In this document: positions 1 to 10,574 of the stretch, one piece after another
Layout of the letters: every line of letters starts with the position of its first letter
Numbering within the stretch: the stretch's first letter is position 1
Assembly: GCA_008704415.1 (NCBI GenBank)
Contig: VXIS01000016.1
Coordinates: 124,001-188,000, forward strand
DNA length: 64,000 nucleotides
Source of the DNA: Sphaerosporella brunnea
Taxonomy: Eukaryota; Ascomycota; Pezizomycetes; Pezizales; Pyronemataceae
Reading direction: 5' to 3'
Notes under the pieces: generated by a model
The model's database searches: none
Told to the model about the DNA's origin: nothing
What the model saw: only the letters and a program-made list of their open reading frames with translations
Program-made: the position numbers and the translations under genes

Positions 1-1040
1 CAATCGGCGGCGTGCTGCCTACATATGTACTCGTACAGATGGTCGTCTACGCATGCATGTCTACGCAGGTGTGCAGCCAGAAGCGTCACCCCTCAGGTCC
101 ATGACTGGAACCGTCATGACATCCATATCCAAACCGTCTAGAATTTGAGCAGTCGTCACCCATTCACAGCATCCTCCCTCCTGTTGGCGTCTTGGCCGTG
201 GCGGTGCAGGCATGGCCGGTGATGAGGCTTGAGCTGAGCCACCAAAACACGAGAGCTTGCATACGTCTTCAACGTGAAAAAGCCATAACTTGTGTACCAA
301 CAGGCACCTCTTGCCTACTGCCAGCCGGTCCAGCAGTCGGAAGTATGAGAGTGGAGTAGGATGTGAGTAAGCTACGCACAGTGGAATTGTCGAAGTGCTG
401 TTGCAGAGGGTTGTAGCAGTGGGAGTTGTCGAAGCAGTGCTCTGAAGTTGCGGTCTGAGAACCGGGGCAGTGATGACAGTGGATTGCATATCTTGCCTCC
501 TAGTCCCGCACCCAAACGCATCTTGCTCTGCCTTAGGGCTGCTAACGTTACCAGGTAACTCGAGTACGTTGGTTTAACTTGGTTACATAACCCACCACAC
601 CCCCCCCCCCATCTGACCCATCCAACTTTAACAAGTACCCATCCTGCCTCACTTCTAACCACCACCACCACCACCACCACACCCCCTTCTTCCCATCCCC
701 AAAATCCAGCTTCAACCAAACGCTGCCAACAATACAGCACTCGCTATTATCCAATAGCATTGCCATCACTTTTCCTTGAGCGTACCCCCGGTTCAAGAAC
801 GTAACGTGCGGCTGTGTCACGCGGGAGCTGAAAAGTGAAGCTTAACTTTGGGAATAAACGCCAGCTCCCCCCGCGCCGAACAGCTCCGAGCTTTAGATCT
901 TTTCTTCCTACATACTCGGCTATCCCTATCTTCTGCCCCCAAAGCCGGACGTTGTTGGGCCTTCCGCCGTATGCTACCCACCTTCTACGGACATCGTTAC
1001 TCGGGACGCTCTCACGACGAATCACAGAACTTGAGCCGAG
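1..1040. other. Gene-free 5' end of window and LAS17 upstream region
   Basis: No convincing coding gene. It holds a C-run near 600-611 and a CCA/GGT trinucleotide tract near 659-682. An ATG-initiated open frame on the minus strand (489 down to 61, 142 codons) has no recognisable domain or splice context, so I did not call it. The final few hundred bases must contain the LAS17 promoter and leader. Confidence 0.5.
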
Positions 1041-3197
1041 ATGCCAACAGCCAAGCTTACAAAAGCCGACAAGGACATCGTCAACCGCGCTGTCCCGGAA
1101 CCCTCCAATAAGGTTGTCTACGGTGCTATCGCACGACTCTATGTTAACTACCCAGAACGTTCCAGATGGACCTTCACCGGCATTACCGGAGTGGTGGTCT
1201 TGGCCCAAGATCTTGTAGGGAAGACGCTGTTTCTGAAGATTGTTGATATCAAGGTGAGAGAATTTGATCCGCTCAACTCCCTCCCCCCCCCCCCCCGTTT
1301 TTTTTTCTGTGACCGTCGGGACGGAAGGACTGATTCCAGTGTAGGAAAGAGCGGGTGTGTTGTGGGACCAGGAAATCTACGAAGGCTTCCAATACAATAC
1401 CGACCGCACTTTTTTTCACACTTTCGAGATTGACAAATGTATGGCGGGCCTGTCATTCGCGGATGAAAAAGAAGCCGCAAAATTTCATAAGAAAGTTATC
1501 AAGGAAATTGAGAAACAGGGGATGAACCGGAGTTCGGGCCACACTCACCACGGTCTTCATCTACCTACTCTGGGTTTCTCGGCGAGCAAATCTCACAGCC
1601 CGTCCCCAGGGGTGGTCGGAACGGCACCTGCTCCTACCCCTGCAACCAGTAAATCTAGCTCGGGCCTCTCAATGGATCCGAACGACCCGGCTTTCCAGAA
1701 GCTCTTGGATGAACTGAAGGAGCTCGGCCTCACCGAGGAGCAGATCCGAGATAAAGACACTCAAGACTTCATCATCAGCTACATTGAACAAAAGGAAAAG
1801 GAAGAGCAACGTATACAGGACGAGAAGGACCGCTTGAATGCCTATTCAAATGCGCATGTTAATGGCAATGGCTCGCCTAAGATTGGGACGAGTCCGTCTG
1901 TGCGCGGAAGGGCACCTCTACCACCGCCGCCGCCTCCCCCTCCGTCTGCCCCGCCAGTCCCGCCTTCTGCCCCACCAGCTCCGCCAACCCCTCCATCAGC
2001 ACCCCCAGGACCACCACCACCCCGGGGTCTAAGTGTTCGGGGTGGACCGCTGACCCCTCAGGTTACTGGAGGCTCGGTGTCGAAGAAAGCACCTCCACCG
2101 CCGCCCCCTCGACGAGGGCATGCACCGCAGCATTCTGCTAGTCCTTCATCTCCTCCATCTCGATCACCTGTCCCGCCTTCTCCACCACGCGCACGATCTC
2201 CCCCGCAACCGCCTGCCCCGAAATTTGCTGTGCCTCCACCGCTTCCCGATGCCGGAGCGTACGTTCGCCAGCCTCCACCGCCTCCCAGGGAAACTCCCGC
2301 TCCGCCCCCACCGAATGCGCCCCCTCTACCGCCGAAAACCCCTTTGGAAGACCACAGAGAAGCTGGTCACAAGTTCAACGTGCCACCGCCATTCGTACCT
2401 CCCACCCCTGCGCGCGCCCCGCCCACACCCAGTCTACCAGTGCGTTTGAATGGTCCACTACCACCGCCACGGCCGCCTGTTGAACCCCCCGCCCCCCCAG
2501 CGCGCGAAGTTCCATCTGTGCCGCACTCAGCTCCGCCACCACCGCCTCCGGTACCCACTAGTCACCCACCTCCTCCACCTCCCATTCCAGGTTTCGCGCC
2601 GCCGCCGCCGCCGCCGCCAATCGCTGGTTTCAGTAGTCCGCCAGCACCGCCGCCTCCTCCGCCCTCGATTCCCGGTTTCGGTGGTCCGCCAGCACCGCCG
2701 CCTCCGCCCTCGATTCCTGGTTTCGGTGGTCCACCAGCACCATCCCCACCACCTCCTCCACCAACCGGAACCGGCGCCCCTCCGGCCCCGCCAATGCCTC
2801 CTGGTTTTGGAGGGGCTCCACCACCGCCACCGCCGCCGCCGCCGATGCCCCCGCGATCAGACGATACGGGCAGTACAGCGAAGACAGCTGTTCCCACCGG
2901 TCTTCCTGCGCGAGACGATCTTTTGGCCAATATTCGAAAGGCCGGTGGTATTGGTGCGTTGAAGAAGGTTCCAGACAGTGAAAAGAGAATCCGGGAGTCA
3001 GCTCTCGGCTCGGGCGCTGCATCCGGAGGCGGAGCGGCAGCGGCGCCTGCCAACCCCATGATGGCGCTTCAGGATGCTCTGAACAAGAGGAAGAAGAAGG
3101 TGGCCAATACTAGCGGTAAGTCTAGATTGACATTCCCACTTGCTTGCTTGACACTAACGGTTTGCTAGATGATGAGGATGATGGCGCGGATTGGTGA
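1041..3197 (+). CDS. LAS17: WASP-family actin nucleation promoter Las17
   Basis: Activates the Arp2/3 complex at cortical actin patches. Three exons: 1041-1253, 1345-3115 and 3169-3197, giving 670 aa. The N-terminal WH1 domain covers roughly residues 1-125 and includes the segment VLWDQEIYEGFQYN across the exon 1/2 region. A long proline-rich region (about 260-575) carries many poly-Pro runs next to GFxxPP units, the expected SH3 and profilin ligands. A WH2 motif (DDLLANIRKAGGIGALKK) lies near residue 594. The last 29-nt exon supplies the acidic Arp2/3-binding tail ending DDEDDGADW. I see no CRIB/GBD motif, as in yeast Las17 and unlike animal N-WASP. Intron 1 contains a long C-run followed by a T-run. 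Its partner subunit ARPC1 is encoded at 13.3-14.6 kb. The start is the first ATG giving an intact WH1 domain. Confidence 0.93.
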
Positions 3198-4885
3198 GGA
3201 ACCATTATGTCCATTGAGTGAAGTTTGGGACCTTTTTTGTGTTTTTTGTTCGGTTTCGTCCAGTCTTCTGTTAGACGCAGGTATTCTAGATAAGACCACG
3301 TCTGGTGTATTTCTTATTCCCTTTTTTTTTTTTTGCTTCACTATTATAAGAGTTACCACTGGGTATTGAGAGTGAGATTGGATTTGGTGTTGGAGAGTTT
3401 GAGTGAGGTCTGTGCTGGGTGGGCTCAGGATAGATGGATGAATTGCTGTGCGGGTTGCTGGCTGGCGAGGCGTTCAGGTTACAGAGTGTAAACATTGAAA
3501 ATGAAAGTTGGCTTTAGTTATGATAGTTAAATATGTTTCATTCCATCTGCTGGTCAGATTTCTGTGTGTCATGAAAGGCTTTCAACCTGCTGCATGAGAG
3601 TACACCGGCTTACTGACAAAGGGGAGACTATAGGAGTGAGAAGTAATGAGTAGGCAGGTCGAGAGGATAAGCAACTCTCCCTATCCCGCCTCACTTTAAA
3701 TTTAAACATTATCAATTTACCTACAAGGCACTCCCCGCCCCGATACTTTTACTGCACAGCCACGAGCACCATGACTCGATGGGAGTGTACTCGACGGTTT
3801 CATCGAGCAACAATCGTAGCAACAAGCATGTTGTTACTCCTCAAGGTTATTCCCAGATGCGTTTTTCGCGCCCCTAACGGCATCGCTTCACGCCAGATTC
3901 ATATAGCGTGCGACTTCCCGTACTCGGGTACAGCGTTAAGTCGGGTGCTCCCCGAACAAACAGCAACTGGCAACGCCACTACGATTGCTGCTAGAACTTT
4001 GTGAAGCTGGGGGTGGCATTGTAGGCCTCCCTAGAGCCTTTTTGAGTGTTTTGAAGAAAGTATACTGACTTCTTCGTGAACGACAAAGGTCTTGGCATTG
4101 TTTGGTTGTATGGAGGAAAGAAGTCGGGTGCTCTTTGCATGTGTGTAACGGCACCCGAATTACCCTTGTACCCTAGTACACCGGGCCTGCGAGTTACGAT
4201 ATGATCGCTCAACGCTTCTCTTCGGACCAACAGGGGGCCTATTTCATCGTGAAGCAGCAGCAAGAAGCTAAAGATCGTGGTGAATACGTTGATATATATC
4301 CATGATATCCGGCCCGGAAGATGATGACGGGAGGTTGATGAGAAGTTGAGCCGAGACGGGTGGGGGACGCCGTATGTACCACGGCGAAGGCCACTGCACT
4401 TACGGGAAGACGCAAACAAAGTGGTCGAAATAGGTGATTATTGCTTTATATAGTTTCGGACGGTATTTTCCAGTATATAGTTGTTGGAAATGGTTCTTTC
4501 TCGTTGTGGACTCTGCAGCTCCATTATATAACGTATCTTTCCGCTCATGCATGTGACCCTCCCTGCCTTTCCGTGAACAAGGAAGACGTGCTAACTGCCT
4601 GCTTCTTTGCCTCGGCGAGCGACCTTTGCTTTGGGGTTCTACAGAAGATCGCGGACCCGGATTATGCCAATATCGCTGGACTGTTTATATGCCACCGCTC
4701 AACTCGCATTTTTCCCCGAAGTTAATCTTCTCGGGATGGACTCATCGGAACGTTTCCCAAGCCGAATGAACTTCAAGAAAGCGCAGAGCGAAGTAGTTGT
4801 TGTTCGGTATTGTAGGGGAGCTTTGTTGGGCAAGCACTGGAGCTCCCAAATGGAGTAATACCCGGCCGGCTTACCTGGAATACAC

Positions 4886-4958
4886 ATACTGCATTTTCTC
4901 GCGAGTAAGGAACGTGGCTTAGTGACTTCGCCAGGTGGCCAAGTAATTTTGCCACTCT
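4886..4958 (-). repeat. Diverged copy of the GTGACTT hairpin MITE family
   Basis: The stretch containing GGAACGTGGCTTAGTGACTT, followed by CGCCAGGTGGCCAAGTAATTTTGCCAC in substance, aligns with the reverse complement of the intact element at 61724-61838. It keeps the inner part of one terminal arm (TCTCG..TAAGG) and the AGTGACTT core. It appears to lack one core repeat and the other arm. The alignment was made by eye. Confidence 0.5.
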
Positions 4959-5358
4959 ACAACAACAAACACAGGCACAATCTATCCTTGTACGAGTGCA
5001 AATGAATATCCGCATTGTGCATTGTCACTGAATCCCCATGGTAAAATCAAACCGTCCCATAACTATTGGAGGGCGCCGGAACCCTCAGTTCTTGTGTCAC
5101 CGGAAATCACTCTTCTTTAGGCTTTAGCACCCCATCACTTGTGCAGATAGATGATCCTGCGTCGATGTCACCGATGGCATCGGTGCTCAGATAGGTAACC
5201 CAAGCCGCCGGTATCACCGCATAGATGGCCATTTAATTTGTGGATTGTTTTTTTCTTTTTTTCAATTGCATTCCATCTCGATACAGCACCAATTTTGCTC
5301 CCTTTCTACCGTCCATTGATGATCCGTCACTTCATTCCGGGGGTCGTTCATGACTTGG

Positions 5359-5422
5359 AAAAAAAAAAAAAAAAAAAAAAAAGAAAAAAAGAAAAAAAAA
5401 AAAAAAAGAAAAAGGAAAAAGA
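5359..5422. repeat. Poly(A)-rich tract downstream of GND1
   Basis: About 60 bases of nearly pure A with scattered G on the plus strand. On the GND1 coding strand this is a T-rich stretch just past the stop codon, so it belongs to the 3' flank. Confidence 0.85.
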
Positions 5423-5477
5423 CAAACGAATACTGAAAGTTAAAAGCCTAACAAACCAACACCCATATTAACTAAAC

Positions 5478-7566
5478 TTATGCGAGGTAGGTCGAGGCAG
5501 AAACGTTGCCACCACGGCCGGTCCAGTTGATGTGGATGTCCTTGCCGGCGGGCAGAGAGGCGCTGGCGAATTCGGGCTTCACACGGAAAGTGTGGGCACC
5601 TGTTGATAGCTTAGCATAGTCGATGAGAAAGACTATCATGTATACGCACCGAAGTAGTCACGCTGGGCCTGTAAGAGGTTGGCAGGCAGGTCCTTGGTCC
5701 TGTAGCCATCGTAGAAGGCCAGAGCAGTGGAGAAGGCCGGGGTCGGGAGACCGAACTCAACAGCCTTGGCGACAGCGCGTCTCCAGCCGGGCTGGGCATT
5801 GTGAATGGCAGCCTTGAAAAAGTCGTCGAAGAGGAGGTTCTCCAAGTCGGGCTTGGCACGGTAGGCCTTGGTGATGTCCGCAAGGAAGACGGAGCGGATG
5901 ATGCAACCACCGCGCCACATGAGGGCAATGGCAGGGTTGTTAAGCTCCCATTTGTACTCCTTACCGGCCTATTGGATAATAATAATGTTAGCACGAAGGG
6001 ACAGCGAATCGCGTTGGGTGGGGGTCGGCCGGGGAAGGGCAGGTTGCGGGCAGACCGCGGTGGGGACCAAGTGGGGCGGAGCTCTCATACCTCACGGATA
6101 AGCATGAAGCCCTGGGCGTATGAGATAATCTTGGAGGCGTAGAGAGCCTAGGTCGACGATATTAGCCTAATTCCGAGCGAGGGATTTGCGGAAGCGCGGA
6201 ATAAGATTCCAGGATGCCGCAAAGACCTATCACCGATGACGCTTCGGTGGGAGTCAACTGACCTGCTCGAGATCGTCGATAGCAGCCTTCCTGTCGCCAG
6301 TGAAGGGGGGGATCTCGGGGCCCTGCAGGATCTGGGAGGCCCTCACGCGCTCGGACTTGAGCGAGGACAGACATCTAGCGAAAACGGCCTCACCGATCAG
6401 GGTGACGGGCATGCCCAGGTCAAGGGCGTTGATGGCGGTCCACTTTCCGGTGCCCTTCTGACCAGCGCTGTCCAGAATCTTCTCGACCAGAGGAGTGCCG
6501 TCCTCAGGGTCGTTGTACTTCAAGATGTCACGGGTGATCTCAATGAGGAACGAGTCCAGAACGCCCTTGTTCCACTCGCCGAAAACGTCGCCGATCTCAG
6601 AGCAGGTCATTCCGTATCCGCGCTTCATGATGTCGTAGGCCTGAGTTCGTGCGCGGTCAGCGTCTGACAGTTGAGTGAGGCGGATGTTTTCCGACGCACC
6701 TCGCAGATCAACTGCATGTCACCGTACTCAATACCGTTGTGCACCATCTTGACGAAGTGACCAGAGCCCTCATCACCGACCCAGTCGCAGCAGGGCTCGC
6801 CGTCAGACTTGGCAGCAATGGCCTGGAAGATGTCCTTGATGTAGGGCCACGCCTCGCGGTTACCACCGGGCATGATCGAAGGGCCGTAGCGGGCACCCTC
6901 CTCACCGCCGGAGACACCAGCACCGACGAAACGGATGCCCTTGGCGGCCAGCTCACGGCAACGGCGGTTGGTGTCGGGGAAGTGGGAGTTACCGCCGTCG
7001 ATGATGATGTCTCCCTCCTCGAGGAAGGGGAGGAGGGCAGCAATGAAGTCATCAACAGCGGAACCAGCCTTGACAAGGAGCATGATTCTGCGAGGCCTCT
7101 TGAGCTTCTCGCACAGCTCCTGCAGGGAGTGGGCGCCGATGATGGACTTGCCTGAACACCCCACAACATCAGCATGCGCCTGGACTCCGCACATTTCGGA
7201 GACACATACCCTTAGCCTCGTTCGCCAAGAAGTGGTCGACCTTGGAGACGGTTCGGTTGAAGGCAACGACGGTGAAACCTAGCCATGTCAACGAACTGTA
7301 GCAATGCCTAGTGGATGCAAAGTGGGATTCGAACCATGGTCGGCAGCGTTAAGGATCAAGTTCTGATTCGTTCAGTACCTGCATTAGCCTAGTACTCCAT
7401 GCATGCACTATGAACGGCGTATACGGAGCGGTGTTTCTCCCACATACCTGACCCATAACGGCCAAACCGATAAGGCCGAAATCTTCGTGCAAACACCGGT
7501 CAGCATCATCAACACCAAAGCGCGCGGAGAATATTTCCGTTCCGGCCCACGGAGATCGGCGACCAT
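5478..7566 (-). CDS. GND1: 6-phosphogluconate dehydrogenase (decarboxylating)
   Basis: Oxidative pentose phosphate pathway enzyme: 6-phosphogluconate + NADP+ to ribulose 5-phosphate + CO2 + NADPH, in the cytosol. Nine exons on the minus strand: 7566-7551, 7482-7448, 7362-7335, 7278-7210, 7151-6700, 6640-6263, 6147-6091, 5968-5650 and 5599-5478, giving 491 aa, the usual length. Visible signatures are the Rossmann start FGLIGLAVMGQ, the segment AFNRTVSKVDHFLANEAKG, the substrate-binding loop IIDGGNSHF, VGAGVSGGEEGARYGPS and GHFVKMVHNGIEYGDMQLI. The C-terminus is HINWTGRGGNVSASTYLA. The body is secure. The first 16-nt exon (M-V-A-D-L) is tentative: it needs a GTGGGC donor and an AAG acceptor preceded by a CTGAC branch site. 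The 28-nt third exon uses a GTTCGA donor. Confidence 0.93.
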
Positions 7567-7738
7567 CCAGGAATCGACTTTGGACGCAGCTTCCGAGGGA
7601 TATTCAGGAAAACTAACCGCCACTGGGCGACGAATGCGCAAGACCGCCAGCGATGGCAGCCAATCGCGCCCTACAGTCAGCCACCAATTCTTAATAAAAG
7701 AGAACTCTTCCAGATCAAAATAGCGAAGCCGAAGCTCT

Positions 7739-7752
7739 TTTTTTTTTCTTTT

Positions 7753-7787
<35 letters not shown>

Positions 7788-7794
7788 TTTTTTT
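7739..7794. repeat. Poly(T) tract upstream of GND1
   Basis: About 55 bases of T with single C and G interruptions. On the GND1 strand it reads as poly(A), roughly 170-230 bp upstream of the proposed start codon. Such dA:dT tracts are typical nucleosome-depleted promoter elements in fungi; that role here is inferred. Confidence 0.8.
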
Positions 7795-9786
7795 GAGGAC
7801 TAGCAAGCGAACTCGAGCGAGCCATCTTGCGCGCTGCCGCGAGCTCCACGAGCGCAAATTGTGGTGGTATCGCGATGACTCGACGAGGGCATGGAGTAAT
7901 TGGTGGGGCAGCAACGGCTATGACGACATCGCAGCGAACCCTCAAAAACGCAGCAACTCAAGGACAGGACAAACTCACACTGCTTTGTTCTCCTCGGCCA
8001 TTGCTTCTATAGATTGGTATATATGAGAGGGGTGCGAGGAGGTGGTATTTCTCGGGGGCGAGGTTGGGTATGGAACGAAGAAAGAAGATGTTGAGGGGGG
8101 GGAGGGGCTTTTGGCAGAGTTAAGTATGGGGGTTAGTTAATGTAAGCCGCACGTTTTGCCTGCTCACTAGTGCCACGGGAGACAGAGGAGGGGTAGGTGA
8201 GTGAAGTATGGACGATGGGGGTAGGTTTAGTAACGGCGTTATGTGGACGAGACGCATCAGAAGGCCACAGAAGAGAAGAGGAAGCACCCCGGACGACGCT
8301 GCAGCTACGATGCAGGCGGGGGAGGATATGGGCAACCGATATGACATGGGCCTGCCTTTGACTGTTTGTCTCCACCAGCTCCTCTTTCCCTCTCTTCCTC
8401 TCCATGGAAATGCAACGCAAACCGCACGGCGGCCACCGCGTCACCGCAGTCCAGCCACCCCTCTCGGAACGCCGAACTGGGATGTGGAAGCTGTTCTCTC
8501 GATTGATCATCAAAGGTATCAAACAGGCCGACGCCCCGCGGCCAGACAAAACGTCTCGCGTTCCGGCAATCATCCAGCCCTGCACATTTCAGGCACATCC
8601 AATCCCGGCGTCTGGGGCATCGGGATCCATCGATGGGGGTATGGTATGTATGGGTATGGAGTGCGCGAGCCATGAGGCATAATCATCGCGGCGTCAGGAT
8701 TCAGAATTTGAGGCGTCTCGGAGGAAGCGGGCGGTGTTAATAATGCACGGCCCTACCCCTCTGCGTGCGCCTGTCTGTCTGCATCCGTCTAAATCCGCAG
8801 CGAGTGTCGTCCAGCCGGACATTTTGTTTTATTTGTCTGCTCGGCTGGCTGCATGCAGCAAAACCCGAGAGTTTTCTGGCCGAGATACGTTTGTCTAATA
8901 GCCAAGAACAGGCGGCCGGTCTGGTCTGGCCGAGTGGGGGGTTGCTTACGTTACGTGGACTGGAAGCATGGCATCCCACGCTTTTCCATCCAAGACGCGG
9001 AGGAGCTGGCCTGCGGCCAGATCCCTCAGCGGCCGTTCTGCCTATCCATACTGACTGTGCTGTATGTGACAGTAAACGCTGCTGCCCTCCATCAGCACCG
9101 ATAACATGACCTCAACATGGCCTCAACCTTAACGCCGCCGGCTGCTCTCATCAGAGTCGATCTCCGCTAATATCACTCTGAACAACCCGCCAGTGCCCGC
9201 TTCCAATAGCAGAACCGTGACCCAACCCTTCCAATAATCACGGCTTTGGTACCTGGAGCCCCGTCAGTAACGCTTTCATACATAACTACTTCGCTGCCCC
9301 CCGCCCCCGCCCCGTTACATAACAAAAGCTCGTGAAACGATAGCCCCCGCTCGTGAGTGGGGAAGCTGTTCATTTTTGTTGCAAATAACCCCACTAAAAA
9401 GCCAAGCTTGCTGTTCTCAAAGTCTGCTAGATCGCTCATGTAATTTGCGATTGCAACCCGGACGGCCGAGCTATTCCTAATCGGTCCTTACATAGGTCAC
9501 AACATTCGAGTGAGATTGTACATGTTTTTGAAAAGAGACGGTGGAGAGACTACTCTACATGTTGCATGGAATTCTCTAGATTACCGTTCTGCGAGTGGGC
9601 GCGGATTGGGCTCCAGCAGCGGCTCTCGTGATGGAGTCAGTACTCTGCTCTACTGTACGAGTACACAGAAAGCTCGGGAAATGAAGTTCCCGTGGAAAAG
9701 CTCCAGGACTTGTCCTGCCTCAAGGCCCGCGGGGCCTTGACTATGGACCGGAGTTTTGTAGCTACGCTGCCCAGATTACGAGTGCC

Positions 9787-9813
9787 GTTTGGTTTGGTTT
9801 GGTTTGGTTTGGT
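9787..9813. repeat. (GGTTT)n pentanucleotide microsatellite
   Basis: About five tandem GGTTT units in the GND1-VMA1 gap. It is not a telomere-type TTAGGG repeat. Confidence 0.85.
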
Positions 9814-10574
9814 CCGATGCTACAAACACCCAGATTATGATTACTTTCTGATGGTGGTATTAGGGAATATGAGAGTATGAACCGCCACAAAGCTTCCCTG
9901 TGGCTTCGACGATGAGAAATACAGTTCGGGCACTTCTCATACCAGTGAGTTTTTGACTGTCTGATATAGAAGCAATAAGAGGTCGTTCTTGTCCACAAAA
10001 AGCACGGATTTATTGACATTCTTGTGGATAGCTATTCGATCAGGACGGGGTATCTTCGGCGAATGCCAGGTCGAAACTGTATCCCCGGAGCGGTCTAGAA
10101 ATGCAATTTGTGGCTGTTGTTGATTGTGGCAGCTAACAGAGTCCCCGATGTCGAAGCCCATAGGATAGATACAGCATTCATGCGGTATAAAAAGTCCAGA
10201 CCAATGAAGGGATGGTTTTTTCAAGATGCAGGGCAGGTCTCAGAAGCTCCCTTCGACCTGTCGTCAGGACTGCAACGACACTCAGAACCACCACTGCATC
10301 CTGTTACAAACAATCATGGTTTCTTAATCTGAAAATGTCTTTGGCTCAATGCCGCAAAAAATGCAAACATAGATCATTATGCCAAGATTGCGAGGCTACA
10401 ACGGTATACTCTTTCCCCATTTAGCCTAGTCTCGCCTCAAACTCCCCTCAGTGAAGAACAATGTGATTGTAACACCCAAGCTACTTAGCAACCGCAACAG
10501 CATCAACGACCTCTCCAAAGTTGAGGTTCATCCGAATCGAGTGTCGTAATCCCACCACCCAATCCGACCTTACC

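Larger units (their letters stand above)
3198..5477. other. 2.3 kb intergenic region between LAS17 and GND1
   Basis: No gene recognised on either strand. A 13-base word, AAGTCGGGTGCTC, occurs twice (about 3939 and 4120). A short perfect palindrome (CACCGAT/ATCGGTG) lies near 5170. A diverged copy of a small inverted-repeat element lies at about 4886-4958. A long A-tract starts at 5359. Confidence 0.5.
7567..10574. other. 3 kb gene-free divergent region between GND1 and VMA1
   Basis: Largest gap in the window. Open frames occur on both strands (for example 8208-8675) but none shows a domain or splice-supported gene structure. It contains a long T-tract (about 7739-7794), a G-run near 8094, and a (GGTTT)n tract at about 9787-9813. 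It must hold the two divergent promoters. I see no mobile-element coding remnants. Confidence 0.45.

Noticed and set aside
61..489. 142-codon ATG open frame on the minus strand
   Set aside because: No domain, no splice context and Thr/Pro/Ala-rich composition as expected of spacer; not supported.
2367..3059. Glycine-rich open frames antisense to LAS17
   Set aside because: Mirror images of the proline codons in the LAS17 polyproline region.
7325..7336. Perfect pol III B-box word on the minus strand at the GND1 exon 3 donor
   Set aside because: No A box at a usable distance and no tRNA fold; most likely coincidence at a splice site.
8208..8675. 155-codon frame in the GND1-VMA1 gap
   Set aside because: No motif, no hydrophobic core, overlapping frames of similar length on both strands.
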